From Reticulascus tulasneorum (taxonomy: Eukaryota > Ascomycota > Sordariomycetes > Glomerellales > Reticulascaceae), in contig LSAX01000002.1 in assembly GCA_001557505.1 (NCBI GenBank), positions 2,294,001-2,358,000 of the forward strand: DNA of 64,000 bases. Reading direction: 5' to 3'. Positions 1-12,700 of the stretch are shown in pieces. Numbering within the stretch: position 1 is the first letter of the stretch; every line of letters starts with the position of its first letter. The position numbers and the translations under genes were made by a program. The notes beneath the pieces were generated by a model. That model did no database searches. It was not told the origin of the DNA and worked only from the letters and a program-made list of their open reading frames with translations.

Positions 1-384
1 ACCCATCATCTTTGGAATGCTTGGCCCCGTGATATCTGCGTCCATCACGCCGACCATGCTCTCCGGATTTGTTGCGAATGCATGGGCAAGTAAGCTCGTA
101 AACGTGGATTTCCCTACTCCTCCTTTGCCGCTGAGGACCAAGATCTTGTGTTTCACTCCTGACAGGCGAGCTGAAATGATTGGGATGTCCGGGTCCGCGC
201 CTTTAGGTGCTGAGGCACATATTTCTCTATTGGGACACCCGGCGCAGGAGTCGGCCTGGCCGGCTTGTTCCGACTCTGGCCCGGGACAGTGTTCTGGTTC
301 GGGAGCTATGAGCTCTGGCTTCTGCTTTAAAGGGTGTGCTATTACATCCTCGACTGGTTCTGGTGCTTCTAATGATGGAGCCAT
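1..384 (-). CDS. NBP35: Cytosolic Fe-S cluster assembly factor Nbp35, partial (first 128 residues)
   Basis: This is the N-terminal part of the P-loop scaffold ATPase on which the cytosolic Fe-S assembly (CIA) machinery builds 4Fe-4S clusters, together with Cfd1. The frame runs open from the ATG at 384 to the window edge, where the gene is cut. The N-terminal ferredoxin-like motif C-x13-C-x2-C-x5-C is complete (C33, C47, C50, C56) and separates Nbp35 from Cfd1, which lacks it. It is followed by the deviant Walker A motif GKGGVGKST (residues 86-94) and the start of the Mrp/NBP35 signature ([14 protein letters not shown], 115-128). The start fits: upstream the frame is short and has no conserved residues. 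It is divergent from the deoxyhypusine hydroxylase gene, with 446 bp between the start codons. Family assignment is very secure; the rest of the protein is not visible. Confidence 0.96.
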   Translation of the reverse strand, partial: MAPSLEAPEPVEDVIAHPLKQKPELIAPEPEHCPGPESEQAGQADSCAGCPNREICASAPKGADPDIPIISARLSGVKHKILVLSGKGGVGKSTFTSLLAHAFATNPESMVGVMDADITGPSIPKMMG

Positions 385-830
385 GGCCGTCCTGGGTGGT
401 TGTGTAGTGAGAAGATGGAGGGGCAAATCCGGGGGTAGTTTTGCGCTTTCGATATCCAGCCAGATTAATAATAGCTTTGAAGGCTCCGAGAACGCTCATA
501 AGCTATGACTCTCTACACAACCCCATGTGGCCAAAACACGAGAACTGCACATGACCCGTCTTTGATGCTGATTTGACTCATTGGAATAGAGTTAGTGATT
601 TTTGAAGCAGCTTCTGATCTGCATCATTTACACTGTATATGTATTCGTTTGTTGCTCCAAAGGCACAGTGTTCTTTGTAGTCTATGATCACTGTACTGGA
701 ATGGTGGGGTGAGATCTTATCGGTCTCCGATAAAGTCTGACCCCACGCAAATTTTTGTTTGTCCACACATCTTTCGTGCTGGTCCTGTCACGGAGACTCT
801 TCAAAGGGCTAACACGGGGAGAGTGAAGAC
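385..830. promoter_or_regulatory. Divergent promoter NBP35 / deoxyhypusine hydroxylase
   Basis: This 446 bp gap separates two outward-facing start codons, so it must hold both core promoters. A TGACTCA heptamer at 574-580 matches the consensus of the Gcn4/CPC1 bZIP regulator of amino-acid starvation. That it is a functional site is inference only. No convincing ORF is present. Confidence 0.6.
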
Positions 831-1896
831 ATGGCGCCATCGGCAGATTTGGCAGAGGCGCCGTCTACAACAGATGCCACGATTTCTACACTACGAAAGT
901 CACTGTGTTCCGAAGACACACCTTTAGCCGTTCGCTTTCGAGCCCTGTTCTCCCTCAAACATGTTGCCGCAACATCTAAGGGCAACACCTCGGCCGAGGC
1001 GATCGATGCAATCGCCGCGGCTTTCTCATCGCCCTCAGCGCTACTCAAGCATGAGCTAGCTTACTGTTTGGGCCAGACTGCCAATCTGGTCGCGGCTCCA
1101 TATCTGCAGAGAGTGCTCGAAGATTTACAAGAAGACCCCATGTGCAGGCATGAGGCTGCGGAGGCACTAGGCGCATTGGGAGATGCAGGGAACCTGGAGT
1201 TGCTACGCCGGTTTCGAGATCGCGAGGGAGAGGATATTGTTGTCAAGGAGACATGCGAGATCGCGATAGACCGATTGGAGTGGGAGAATTCAGAAAGGAG
1301 AAAGGAAGAGAAGCTACGAAAGAGGTCCGTATGCGTATTAGGCGTTCTCCATTCTAAGCATCGCAACTAACGCAAACTCCTTCAGTGACTTTACCTCGGT
1401 AGACCCAGCGCCTCCCATGGAAGAATCAGAACGCAATGTTGAAGAGCTTGGGAAGACATTGATGAATACCGAGCAGCCACTATTCCTGAGATATCGCGCG
1501 ATGTTTGCTTTGCGAGATCTTGCCTCTCCTCCCGACCTTCCGACCGCGGTTCCGGCGGTGCTTGCGCTCGCAAAAGGGTTTGCCGACTCTTCGGCCTTAT
1601 TTCGACACGAAATCGCTTTCGTGTTTGGTCAACTATCACATCCTGCTTCCATACCAGCTCTGACTGAGGCGCTGGGCGACCTGGAGGAATCTAGTATGGT
1701 TCGACACGAAGCGGCGGAGGCTCTTGGGAGTCTTGGCGACGAGGATGGTGTCGAGGAGACCCTCAAGCGGTTCCTTCATGACAAGGAGAAGGTGGTGCGC
1801 GAGAGCGTCATCGTGGCTTTGGATATGGCCGAGTACGAAAAGGGCGGCGAGACGGAGTATGCGTTGATTCCGGACGCTGCAAAAGCATCTGCTTGA
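831..1896 (+). CDS. LIA1: Deoxyhypusine hydroxylase (HEAT-repeat di-iron enzyme)
   Basis: The enzyme hydroxylates the deoxyhypusine side chain of eIF5A, the last step of hypusine formation in the cytosol. There are two exons: 831-1324 and 1386-1896, giving 334 residues. The 61 bp intron uses a weak donor (GTCCGT) but is the only choice that keeps frame; it has a CTAAC branch site and a TTCAG acceptor. The four His-Glu iron-ligand pairs of the family are all there: H74-E75, H107-E108, H239-E240 and H272-E273, in two symmetric HEAT blocks (roughly residues 30-155 and 185-310). The linker between them is charged, ending in a DPAPP segment. The length is normal for fungi. The gene faces away from NBP35 across a short shared promoter. 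Both products depend on iron, so joint expression is plausible but not shown. Confidence 0.95.
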
Positions 1897-1924
1897 CGCG
1901 GCTTATGTGACGTTCTCGTGGGCA

Positions 1925-2414
1925 TCAGTTGTTCTGTGACCACCTAAAACAAAAGTATATCAGTATTATAGCTCCAAAACAGCCCCCTTCTCGAGTAAGA
2001 GTTTCATACTTGTGGCCGCAGTCGCAATTGTAAAAGATTGTGCTACCTTCATCAGCACTTCGCAGCTGGACGGCTGAGAAGCGCACTTCCTCTCTTCCAC
2101 AGTTTGGACAAGACTCCCTAGTGGTGGCCTCTGTTTGAATGTCATGCTTATCAATAGTCTGGACATTAGACTGCAGCTTTTGTCTCAATTGAGAGGGGAA
2201 GTCTGAAGGTTTTGTGCTCGTCACGATTGTCTTCGAGCCGGTGTCTAACAGGATAATTAGTCTACAATCGCTGAGCTTGGTTATGTCAATAAATTGCACC
2301 TTTATTCTCCGCGCTACAACATTCACATTGTAAAATGTTCTTTGAGCTACCTTTGGATGCAGGAAGCAGATTCCCGCAGTCGGTGCAAAACACCAAGGTA
2401 CCGATTGCTGACAT
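1925..2414 (-). CDS. RPA12: RNA polymerase I subunit Rpa12 (TFIIS-like zinc ribbons)
   Basis: This small subunit of RNA polymerase I supports RNA cleavage and termination during rRNA synthesis in the nucleolus. Three exons on the minus strand (2414-2300, 2244-2010, 1943-1925) give 122 residues; introns are 55 and 66 bp. The last exon is only 19 nt and supplies the conserved end HKWSQNN. The N-terminal zinc ribbon has C10, C13, C30 and C33. The C-terminal TFIIS-type ribbon has C84 and C87, the acidic hairpin RSADEGST (D103, E104, which reach the polymerase active site in the family), then C112 and C114. The last pair is spaced C-x-C, not the C-x2-C usual in TFIIS ribbons. The gene is divergent from the cohesin loader, with about 490 bp between starts. 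Confidence 0.92.
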
Positions 2415-2905
2415 GGTCGAGGATCGACAGAACTGCTCACAATGGTCGACGACAGAAACCACCGTCTTTCATGATCAGACGAGGTTTTTGAAAGATTTTG
2501 TCCCTTATCGCATTTGACTTTCGCTAGCCCGCATAAGCTGGGATCGGATAAACTGATAAGCAACTGCATCCCGGATCAACTGATGAGTGGCTAGGCTGGA
2601 GCTCGCGCACGAGCCACCAACTCTCTACAAGGATCTTTCCCTACGAGGCTGTCGCAACTTCAACCTTCAATCATCTCGGCATTGTGATTTACGAACCGTT
2701 CGAAGTGAAGTTCGTTCAGAACTGCCTCACCCGTCGCTCAAATATGCGACACCAGTTCAGTTTACGTTGACATCTTGTATGACTTTGCGACGATCGACCA
2801 CTCCTTCCCGATTGCCAATGCGTTAAACCACCATCTCGACCCGAAGCCAGTTCTGTTGCTTTCCCGGAGGTCATGCTTTGCGGAGGAACCAGGTTCTAGT
2901 CAAAA
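2415..2905. promoter_or_regulatory. Divergent promoter RPA12 / SCC2
   Basis: This is the gap of 491 bp between two outward-facing starts. Short ATG-led frames cross it but none has conserved content. It must hold both promoters and 5' leaders. I see no recognisable factor site. Confidence 0.5.
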
Positions 2906-5900
2906 ATGGTGAACCTGGTGGACCAACAGGGGCCCAGTCAGAATGGGCCTCCCAATGGTGTCTACATGCATGCGCAACAGCCGACGGAGCAGCAGCAGAT
3001 GACGAGGCCATTCACACTCCAAGAAGCTTTGCCATATTCGCCTCAAACATCCGTCATTCCTTTCACTTCAGGTTGGTCGCACTCTTCTCTTTACGCTTAT
3101 GCCTGCGTATGACATGCCACTCACTGTGCGTAGACCTCATCCCTGACCCGATTCTCGGTTCTGGTCCTCTCGCATCGAGCGTCTCGAGTCTCTTCAACAA
3201 TCAAGACTTCGAAAATCTGAACAAAGAAGCTGCAGGCCAAAGCCCGCTACCCAAATCTTTCAAATATGCCGTCGACCATATCCTTCACGATCTTAAGGCG
3301 AACCAACGGACCCATTAGTGAGTTGTGGAAGTCGGATATAGTCCGTATCTTGGTTTCTAACGCGCGGCAGCAACTTCAAACAAGTCCCGAAGCCAGTTGA
3401 CGCCTCTGCTGGCAGCAGCCATATACATGCTCTGACAACCGGAATGTCTCCGCTTTCAAAGATGGTTTACGACAAGGCGCCAACGTTCATCAAACTGCCT
3501 ACTGCAGATACACCTGTCTCCCGATCCCCGAACGGACAGGTAACTGCTCAACAACGATCTCAGCTGGCGAAAAAGACCCAATCCCCGAAAACTGCGAAAC
3601 AAGTGACAGCAAACGCAGAGGCGCATCGGCAGAATGCAGCCAGGCTGGAGGTGGTAATCCCTTCAAAGAAACTTGATCCCGCAGCATACGTGGAAATACT
3701 TGAACAACCAGTACCTCAGTCAACCATAGTTCCACCCCCGGTAGACTACTCTGGATCTGACTATATTGCTCCTCCGATGACACCGGTCAAGACAGGTCCG
3801 CAGCCGCCAGGAGGCTTTGAAAACCGAGTGTTTGCCATCGAGCTCGCGCCTTCTACTGGACTCAACAAGGATGAATATTTGGCTGTGCCAGATTCACCTG
3901 ACGAACCTCTGAATCTTTCATCACGTAAACGAAAGCGCGACCGAGAGGCCTATGGCGCGAGTCAGGATGTTTTTGCTACAAGTCTTGATCAACGGCAACG
4001 AGCTGAAGCTGCCCTTCAAGACTTAGAACGACTCACCAAGGATATGTTCGACGCGGTTGGGTTTGTTTTTGGCGGGATTCCTGGTTATGCACACATTGCT
4101 GCCTTGACAAATGACAACGAGCCGACCCTGACCTCAGCATCTCATCAGAAATTACAGGCTGCGATCCAAAAAGTAATTGGGCTAGGATGCTATGGCCAAG
4201 TTTCTTTGGATGATCTTCTAAGAATTCAGAAACTCAGCGAAGCAACCCTGAAACATACCCAGAGCTTGGATATTCGACTCGACGAGAGCTGGGGTGAATC
4301 AGATATCCAAGCGTGGTTAGAGCAGCTTCCTGAAGTTGAGACAGGGCTCAAAGCGGCCCGAACTTCTCTACGCATCATGTGTGGTGGTAGAGAGGACAAG
4401 CAGCTCTACTCTGAGGAGACAATTCAGCAATGTGTCGATATTTTCAAGAACGTTATAGACGGAATTGCCGTATCGGTCGTGGAACTACGCAATTCTGGTC
4501 CCTCTGCTAGCCTTTTCAAGTCTATTCAACCACATAAGAAGGCTATCGCTTCGATACTGACGAATTGCCAAAGACTCTTCGCTTTGCTAGCAACACTGGT
4601 CGCCAACACAGAACTTTCTGAAACGGCAATAAATACCTTGGAGTTCACAGCGTCAAGGTTAATATTCGTTGAAAATGCTTATTATGAAAAGGATTCTGTC
4701 ATCGGTGTCCAGAAGTTCGATGGGATTCGTCTGGTTGCAATGGACATGCTTTGCCAGATCTTCGTTATGAGGCCAGAGCAACGACAAGGCATATTCGATG
4801 AAATCCTGACCTCGCTTGAGAAGCTCCCAGTTGGAAAGCAGAGTGCGCGGCAATTCAGGCTTTCGGATGGCGGGAGCATACAGCCGGTCTCGGCATTGAT
4901 CATGCGCTTGGTGCAGGCCAGTTCTGGTAAAATAGATCAGAAAGAGCGGCATCGAGGTGCGATGATCAAGTCTCTGGAAGACGAGGCTGATGCTGATGGA
5001 GAAGAGGATGATGGAGCTCCAACGACCTCAGGAGTCTCCAAACTGGTCTCAGCCATCAAATCTGAAGAAGAGGGGGCCTCACAGCACGGGACTGCAATTG
5101 ATGACCTGAAAAATATGGCATCGCCGCTGACAGCAACGACAATCCGCAACGCTTCCTACGTGGTCAATTTTATCGTCAACCGTGCGCTGAAATCTACGAA
5201 GTCTGGTGACACTCCTTATCGCAATTTACTCGATCTCTTTGTGGAAGACTTTACGACCTGCTTGGATTCTCCAGATTGGCCTGCAGCCGAGCTGATACTT
5301 CGTCAGATGACCTCCTATATGGTAAAACTCTGGGAAGGTGAGAAGTCAGCTGCACCAGCGAAGAATATGGCTCTCGAATTGCTCGGTACCATGGGCGCTG
5401 CGATCTCAAAACTCCGATCTCACGTCCGAAAGATTGCCAATGCCCTGGATGGGGGCTCTGATGAATTGTCTCGTTTTCTCTCTGACTTGGCGAACTCTGC
5501 TTTGGAGCAGCGAAGTCGTGTTGAGCATATTGTGGGCTGGTCTGGACCGTACCGAGCAACTCTCGAGTACCTCGAGGAACGTTGCGCAGACGACCCACAC
5601 CTTCAGAGCGCAATTTCTTTCTTGATCGCTGACTGGGCCCAAAAAGTTGCTACGACATATGATACCCTAGAAGAAGGATTCGAGGATAGAGACCAAGAGT
5701 TCGGACGTTTGGGTTACCGTCTGCGAAGGATGATCGAGGACCGTCGCTGGCTCTCCAACGAATACACTTTCAAGACGGTTTCGTCGAGTCATGCCAAACT
5801 CTCATACGATATCATTCTTCTCCGCTCCCAGTTCTGTGAAGCTTTTAGCGGAATGCTCAATATCTTGTTGAGCGCCATGGCTAGTGACCAGGCCACGGTT

Positions 5901-8567
5901 CGTAGCAAGAGTTTGAAGAGCATTAACCAAGTCTTGGAAACTGATCCCGCCATCCTGGATGGAGACTCCATTGTTGTCCAACTGATTCTTCAATGCTCGA
6001 ATGATTCGTCTCCTCAGGTCCGAGACTCTGCTCTAGGTCTGATTGGTAAATGTATTGGCATGCGCCCCAACCTCGAAACAAAGATGGCGCCTACAATCAT
6101 TGACAGATTCTTGGACTCTGGTGTGGGTGTGAGGAAGAGAGCCATGAAGCTTGCACGAGATATCTACCTCCGCAATCGAAGCAGAGAAGCCCGGAGCGCC
6201 ATTGCCAACGGCCTACTACATCGAGTTCAAGACCCGGACGAAGGCGTTCGAGAACTTGCGCGCCAGATGATTGAGGAAGTATGGTTCGCGCCATTCTACC
6301 AAGCTGATGATACCGCGGCGTTCAAAACTTCTCTCACCGACCACGTATCTCTTATGATCCAGACAGTCAAGTCCGGCAACGTGACTGGTATACTAGACAA
6401 GGTGTTGCAGTCCATATTGGGTTCACAACACAAGGCACACGAAGGACCATTCGGAGTGAGTGCGAAGCTTGTGGAGAACATGTTTGAGCTGATCGACAAC
6501 CTCGACTCGGACGATCCTTCGATTCCCTCTGGACGAGATGCCTTGCAGGTGCTCATGATTTTCGCCAAAGCAGATGCCAAGCTATTTACTTTCGAGGAGA
6601 TCAGACTCTTAAAGCCCCACTTGGCGAGCATCAGCAGCACTGATGATCTGGCTGTCTTCAAGGCCGTCGTGGTCATTTATCGACAAATTCTTCCTCAGCT
6701 CTCTAGCAAGCATTCCGACTTTCTCAAGGAAGTGAGAGACCAGCTCCAGCGATCTGTAGCTAAGATCGGAAAACAACTACTTGATGATGTAGTTGCCTGT
6801 CTCTGGATCATTGCCGTCCTTCTGAACCACCGTGGTCCCTTGGCTCGTCTTGGTGCTTCCAGCCTCAAGGCAACAGCCGCTCTACGCCAGGGGGCAATTG
6901 ACGAGAAGAAATTGGCCACATTCGCCAGATACTCTGTTATTGTGGGCATGGTTGGGAAGCATTGCAATTTGGATGAGGAGACTGATGTGTTCAAGGCGAC
7001 ATTTACCAAGTGGCAGGGTACATCCGTTGCAAAACTCATGGTTGACACGCTATCGCCATGGGCTGCACCCTCACAACCGCTTGAAGCTAGAAGGTCGGCG
7101 CTCGACGCGATTGGGTTAATTTGCCAGGCTTGGCCGCGCAACTACGTTTCGCCCAATGTTTATACAAACTTCCAGCAGGTATTCGACGAGCACATTCCAG
7201 CATTGGAACACACGATATTGCGCTCATTCAAGGAATTCCTCCTAGCTGAAGAGAAACGGTCGGAGGCTGCCAGTGTCGCACCTGCTGTCGGAGGGGAAGG
7301 CGACAAGAAGCGGGAATTGACGGTTATGGGTGGAACAAACTATGACGATGTGGCGAGTGCAACCACGCAAAGATTTCTTAAACAAATTACCCGAATCTCG
7401 TTGTCAAGCCAGGATGAGCATGCATTTTTGGCTGTTGAGGTTCTGGGCAGCATCAACAGGCAGGGCTTAGTTCACCCAAAGGAGACCGGTGTCACTCTCA
7501 TCACTTTGGAAACTTCCTCGCTAGCAAGAATCTCTGAACTCGCCTACATGGAGCATCGCGCCCTTCACGAGAAGCATGAGACCGTATTGGAGAGGGAGTA
7601 TATCAAAGCAATACAGGCGGCCTTCGAATACCAACGTGATGTTGTTAAGGAAACTCATGGGGCGACGACAAATCCTTTCCAATCAAAACTGCATCTTCTT
7701 ATGGAGGTACTTAAAGTCAGCAAGTCAAAGAATCGGCAGAAATTCCTCGAGAAGCTTGTGGTCCAGGTTGACCTCGACCCTACCAAGTTGGACGTGTCTG
7801 GGATAATGCCACCGGCAGTGGAATTTTCCCGGTTTATCATCGAGAATCTTGCTTTCTTTGACTATATGACAGTCGGAGAGGTTTTGGCTACCGTAAATGC
7901 GATGGAGAAGCTCGTCTCGTCGACCGGGTCCAGTCTTGCCCACCTTATTGAATCCGAACTCTTCAACGTCCGTATGGATGTTGAACAAGCCAACGAGACG
8001 CTGCCTGATGGACAAGTCATGGCGGTGCAGCTCTCGGTGGAGCCACTACGTCTACGCCAGCTAACTGCGGGATCAATCATTTTGATGTCCTTATGGGAAG
8101 CACGAACATATCTTCGCCGGCTCTATGGAATGGGTAGCAACCGCCGGGAGTCGAAGGGCAAGGCCGCAGCCAAGGACCTGAACAAAACCGCAATCAAGGT
8201 CCAGGGAGTTACCGGTGATAAATTTTGGGAGGAAGTTGGCTCCAATATGGCCGGGCTGCAGTCACAAGAAACCATGCTGCAGAAATGCAAGGCCTTCGTG
8301 GAGTTGATGAACGTCGATAAGGAATTCAAGGTCGCAGACGACGATGCTGAGATGAATGGGGAAGATCCTAACACCCCTAGCGAAGGTGAAGCCGATGGGC
8401 CGCTGAATGATCGAGGCCGCAAACGAAAAGCTGGCAGCACACCAGGCGGACGAAAGAAGCGACCTCGCTCCACTTCTCGAGCCCGAGCTCGCGGCCGACC
8501 ACGAAAGCAGAGTATTCATGAGGAAGATGCGGAAGGCGACCTTGACGACACGGTTGATTGGTTCTGA
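2906..8567 (+). CDS. SCC2: Sister chromatid cohesion loader Scc2/Mis4 (NIPBL family)
   Basis: The protein is the large HEAT-repeat subunit of the Scc2-Scc4 complex, which loads cohesin on chromosomes in the nucleus. Three exons (2906-3071, 3134-3317, 3371-8567) encode 1848 residues. Introns are 62 and 53 bp; the first has an unusual GTTGGT donor, and the second hides an in-frame TAG at its donor. The N-terminal region carries the short DLIPDPILGSG segment and is otherwise low complexity. Repeats typical of the family appear in the middle and C-terminal parts, for example SSPQVRDSALGLIGKCI near residue 995 and VGVRKRAMKLARDIYL near 1035. The C-terminal tail (from about 1795) is very basic, with KRK and RGRPRK AT-hook-like clusters. 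Length and layout match fungal Mis4. Its 3' end converges on the FNIP-like gene. Confidence 0.93.
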
Positions 8568-9753
8568 AGCACGTCTCCGCACCGATACACCAAGTTAGCC
8601 ACGGAATGATGGGCTAGCCGACCAATTATTCGAGGGAACCCCGCATTAAAGGATCAGAGGCGTTTTACTTGCTTTTGCCTTACTATACATGTACTATTAC
8701 TACACAAGGGACACCCGCTACCTGACTGGGAAAGAAAGCCGGGGACAGGGCAAAGGGTGTCGGGGATTCATTCAAAAAGGAGGCTTATAGAGAAAGTCTT
8801 TCTGCATCTGCTTTCTCGACAGCACAGACGGCGTTTTCAGGAACTGCGAAAGAGAGATGGAATTCTCTGATGGGCTATGATACCTCCCGCGATAGCTTGG
8901 TAGCTTCGGGAATGCTAGATGTTTTTGCTGCACGTGTTTTATTCTCGGTTCTGTGCCCCCCACTCGTTTCGTATTATGCGTGAAGTCAAAGCGAACCCTT
9001 TCACTTATATCTGCTTATTGACATCTTCAATCCTCGACTATATGGTGATCAGCTGCGGATATCCATTTCCACTGCAACCTGCTAATCTGATACATCCTGG
9101 CCGTTGTGCTGCACGATCCCCTTTCATGACTAAGTCCCCTTTGCAGACCGGTGTGTCAGATTTCAAGCCCGGAAAACGAGCGACGGACTGTTCGGACATC
9201 GGAAATCACGGATATCTCAACACTCAAGCATACCAAGAAGCAGCGCGATGACTGAGCCCGCTGCCTTGCGCGGGTGGAAGGCAAGAGCACAGAGTTGGCA
9301 GAGCAAAACGGCGAACACAGCGATAGGCTTCGAGGGCCTTGGAGGTCCTGAAACTTCTGTAGATACGGATTTCTTTCTATAGGCAGTACAGTAAAATCAC
9401 AATCCCCCAATTCCTACCACCCAACCAATCCGCACTTCCTCGCCCAAGCCAGCATCTGAAAGCCGAGATCAGTCCCTGTCCTCTACTCTCAAACGCCTGT
9501 AAATGCATTGTCCCATTATATCCACCACGTTCTGCCATTATGTATGAAGTGCGGTAGTGTAGGTCGATAGTACAAACATGATTCCTGTCTTTCCGGGGTA
9601 TCATCGGATCTCTTTCTTTGCAAGAAAGGATGGTGGTGGTACATCTGACAAAGGGGGCACTTGGTGCCTCCTTGAACATAAACAAGATTCGTATAGGTCA
9701 TTAGGATTTTTAAATCCACTGGAGCTCGTCGCTCGTGGCGCAACAGGCGAATA
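8568..9753. other. Convergent 3' region, no gene seen
   Basis: The stretch lies between two gene 3' ends. A few frames of 60-110 codons occur in several registers, none with domain-like or compositionally protein-like sequence. It probably holds the 3' UTRs and terminators of SCC2 and the FNIP-like gene; no specific signal can be assigned. Confidence 0.5.
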
Positions 9754-12700
9754 TCATTCGCCTGATTCAACGCTTTCCAACCAGTACCTCACTGCCTCTC
9801 GCAGGGCGCTCACATGGTCTCCCCCGCCATTTCCGTTTTCATTCTGGCTGACCTGATCTCGTTTGTCTATCACCTCTCGTATGATCTCATTCAGGGCAGA
9901 GAGAACGACAGTCTTGCATTCGCCTCGGGGCACCTCTTGGGGAGCCACAGGTTGCTGATGTTGGGGATCGTCTGGTTGCGATGATTCGCTGTTGCTGCGG
10001 TCCCGACGCTTGCTGTTCGATCTCGATGAATTTGAAGAGCTGTGCTTGCTGACGTCGCTGCTTTGTGCGATAACCTTCTCAACGGCATCGATTAAGGCTT
10101 GGTCCAATGTTTCAAGGTCCTCCACGATAAATTCTTCTTTGAGCTGATTTTCGTAAGGCAATATCTGTGGTGTCAGCAACGCTGTGCCGTAGACACTTGA
10201 ACCTGCCGAGCCCAGCTGTGGAGGCCGTTCCGATGTAGGCTTGGGGCGGATAAGTCGTCGGTATCGGATACGTTTTATAGAGTGTGTCGTCGTGTCGGCG
10301 ATAATCGCGCTGCTGATGTCAACCCAGCGGTCGGCAGGCTGTTCGTTGGCATCTTGTAGAGTGATTGCAGGCGAAGGTTCTGCTTTCATTGATACTTTAA
10401 TTTCTTCCAATAGATCTTCCTGAGGCGGGATGGCCTGTAAAACAAAGTCTTGGTGATATCTTTGAAGCCAGCCCGCAACATTCAAGGGTAGATCACCATC
10501 GATTGCAATGCGTGATAGTTGTTCAAACCCATCCAGACCCACCCCTATGCCTGGCGTAGACAGGTAGCCGCTGCTCGAGGGCGAGCTTACTGCTGTTTCG
10601 AAGGACGTGATGTAGTCGGGGAAGGGAATGTCCACATCAATGACTCCGTCGTCGACATTGATGGATGTTTTGACTGGTGACACGAAAGCTCCCGATGGGT
10701 CGGGGGTCCGGTCTGCGTAGCCCATCCTTTCAGGTGGCTCATCAATGGTTAGTTCGCCCGGCAACCCGCGAGGTGTCGTTGGATCACTGAATCCAGCAGC
10801 ATAGATGCTGCCGCCGCCGTGCGCTTGGCCACTCTCCTCTGCAGCGGACACTTCCCTCACCATTTCTGCCAACTTATTGGACCTCGGTGCCGTCAACTTG
10901 GTCGGCGATGTAGGATTACTTCCACGACTACCAGTCGAGTAGGTTTGGCCAGTAGTATTTGACGAGTCCCTTCGCCTCGTGCTCCATAAGCCACTGATCA
11001 CGCTGCCCCAACGAGAGCCTTGGTTACGAGAATCGTTACTTGCTATACTGTGACCTGTGCTCTCGCCACGCTGTAGTGATCGCTTGAGATCGTCTGCCGC
11101 AACACTTCCGCTGCTTCCAGGCCGTCGACTGCGTCGGCTATCGAATTGGTGGACGGTCGAAAAGTGGGGAACGGTGGTTTCGGGAGTAATAGTAGTGGTC
11201 GTTGCGGCGCTGCTCTTCCTGCTGCCCAAGTCGCTGCCGGGTATCGGGAGGTTCGATCGAATAGAGCCGGCATCAGAAACCCGTCTTTCGTGCTGGCCGT
11301 CCATGGTCAAGTGCGCCAACTGAGCCGGCACGCCAGAGGTCTTGTTGCTTTGGCTGACAGTTCGCGAGTGTGAGACTCGCCTTGGTCCGGTGCGCCTGTT
11401 TATCTTGCGGCGTAGCGACTCTTCTCGCAAGATAGGAATTACATAGGAAGGTGGCGACTGGGAAAACCCAAAAGAAGCAGACGTACTTAATCTGTGGCTC
11501 CGTAGATTTGGCACTTGTTGGTTGGCAGGGAGAAAAGCGGCGAGGAGGAAGATCAGTCGTCGCGCGACCATCTTATCTTGGGCAACGATAACAGTCCGCG
11601 CCGGTATAGAAGTGTCTTCTTCGCCTTTCGACTTTTGCTGTTGAAAGTGCCTCTTTCGGTACCACGCTGGGCTCAGAGCCTGCAGCCAGTCCGTATGCGT
11701 CGCCAGGAATCCGGTGAGCAAGTTGAAGAAAAACCCTTGATCTTTTCCTCCAGCCTTTCTTGCCATCCATCTCGCTTCATCGCGCCAAATACCCCAGCGC
11801 CCCTGACCTGTGATAACCCTTTGGGCACGCAGCCCAGTTACGATCCTCACTCTTGCCGTGTTCGCCTCCAGTGCGATGTTCCCGTCCTGCTGGAGACAAT
11901 GTGGCGGCAACGCTATCACCTTTGCATTCGTCTTTGGCGGTTTCACAGAGTGAGGTTCATCGCCTCTTCGTCCAGAAAGCGACGGGGTCCGAGCGACAAA
12001 AGAAGACACCACAGCGGGGTATGGGTCCGGGGACGCAATATCTGCTTGTTTGAGCATTGCGCCAATGGTAGTCGCTACTATGGACTGAAGACTTGTAAGG
12101 GTGCGCATGATGATGTCCCAATGCTGGGTCAAATCATCTATCCGATCCTCCACGTCAGTCGAGTAAGAAGACTCGAGAGACTCGTGGAAGCCAGCGCCGG
12201 CCATTGTCCAGCCAGAACGCCGAGCCGAGTTGAGGGAAGACGGGAACGACTCCTGGTCGGTGTAGGAGCCAGGCCCACGGAAAGCGGATCGTGAGGTAGG
12301 AGGAGGAACAAGCTGGGAGGGGCCGGCAGGAACATGAATGACCAAAACGACTGCGTACATCGGTGTTCTCTTTTGCTTGGGTTGTGGCTTCTTCTTCTTC
12401 TGCCCGAACTCGTCAGAAGGGGAAGGCTGGGGGAACGGGAAGCCCATGTTCTGGTCCGAGAAGCGGCTCAAAGGTGTGTCGTTGTGTAGGTCAGCATCGT
12501 CGGTTGGGAGAATGACCGGGAAAAGACGCGTGATCAGAATCTTCCTCCGATCGGCATGGCGCGGGCCCGGAGCTGATGACATGAATGATGGCGGAGGGTG
12601 GATCGGTGACATTGTGTCCGACGAGTAGGACTGAGCAAGCCGGCTTGACCGCAGGCTCGACCTGCCTACAGAGCCCCGGCCATCTCCAAAGTAAGAGCTT

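Noticed and set aside
11515..12294. 259-codon open frame on the plus strand opposite the FNIP-like gene
   Set aside because: It lies wholly inside a conserved minus-strand coding region and has no domain; it is a codon-bias shadow.
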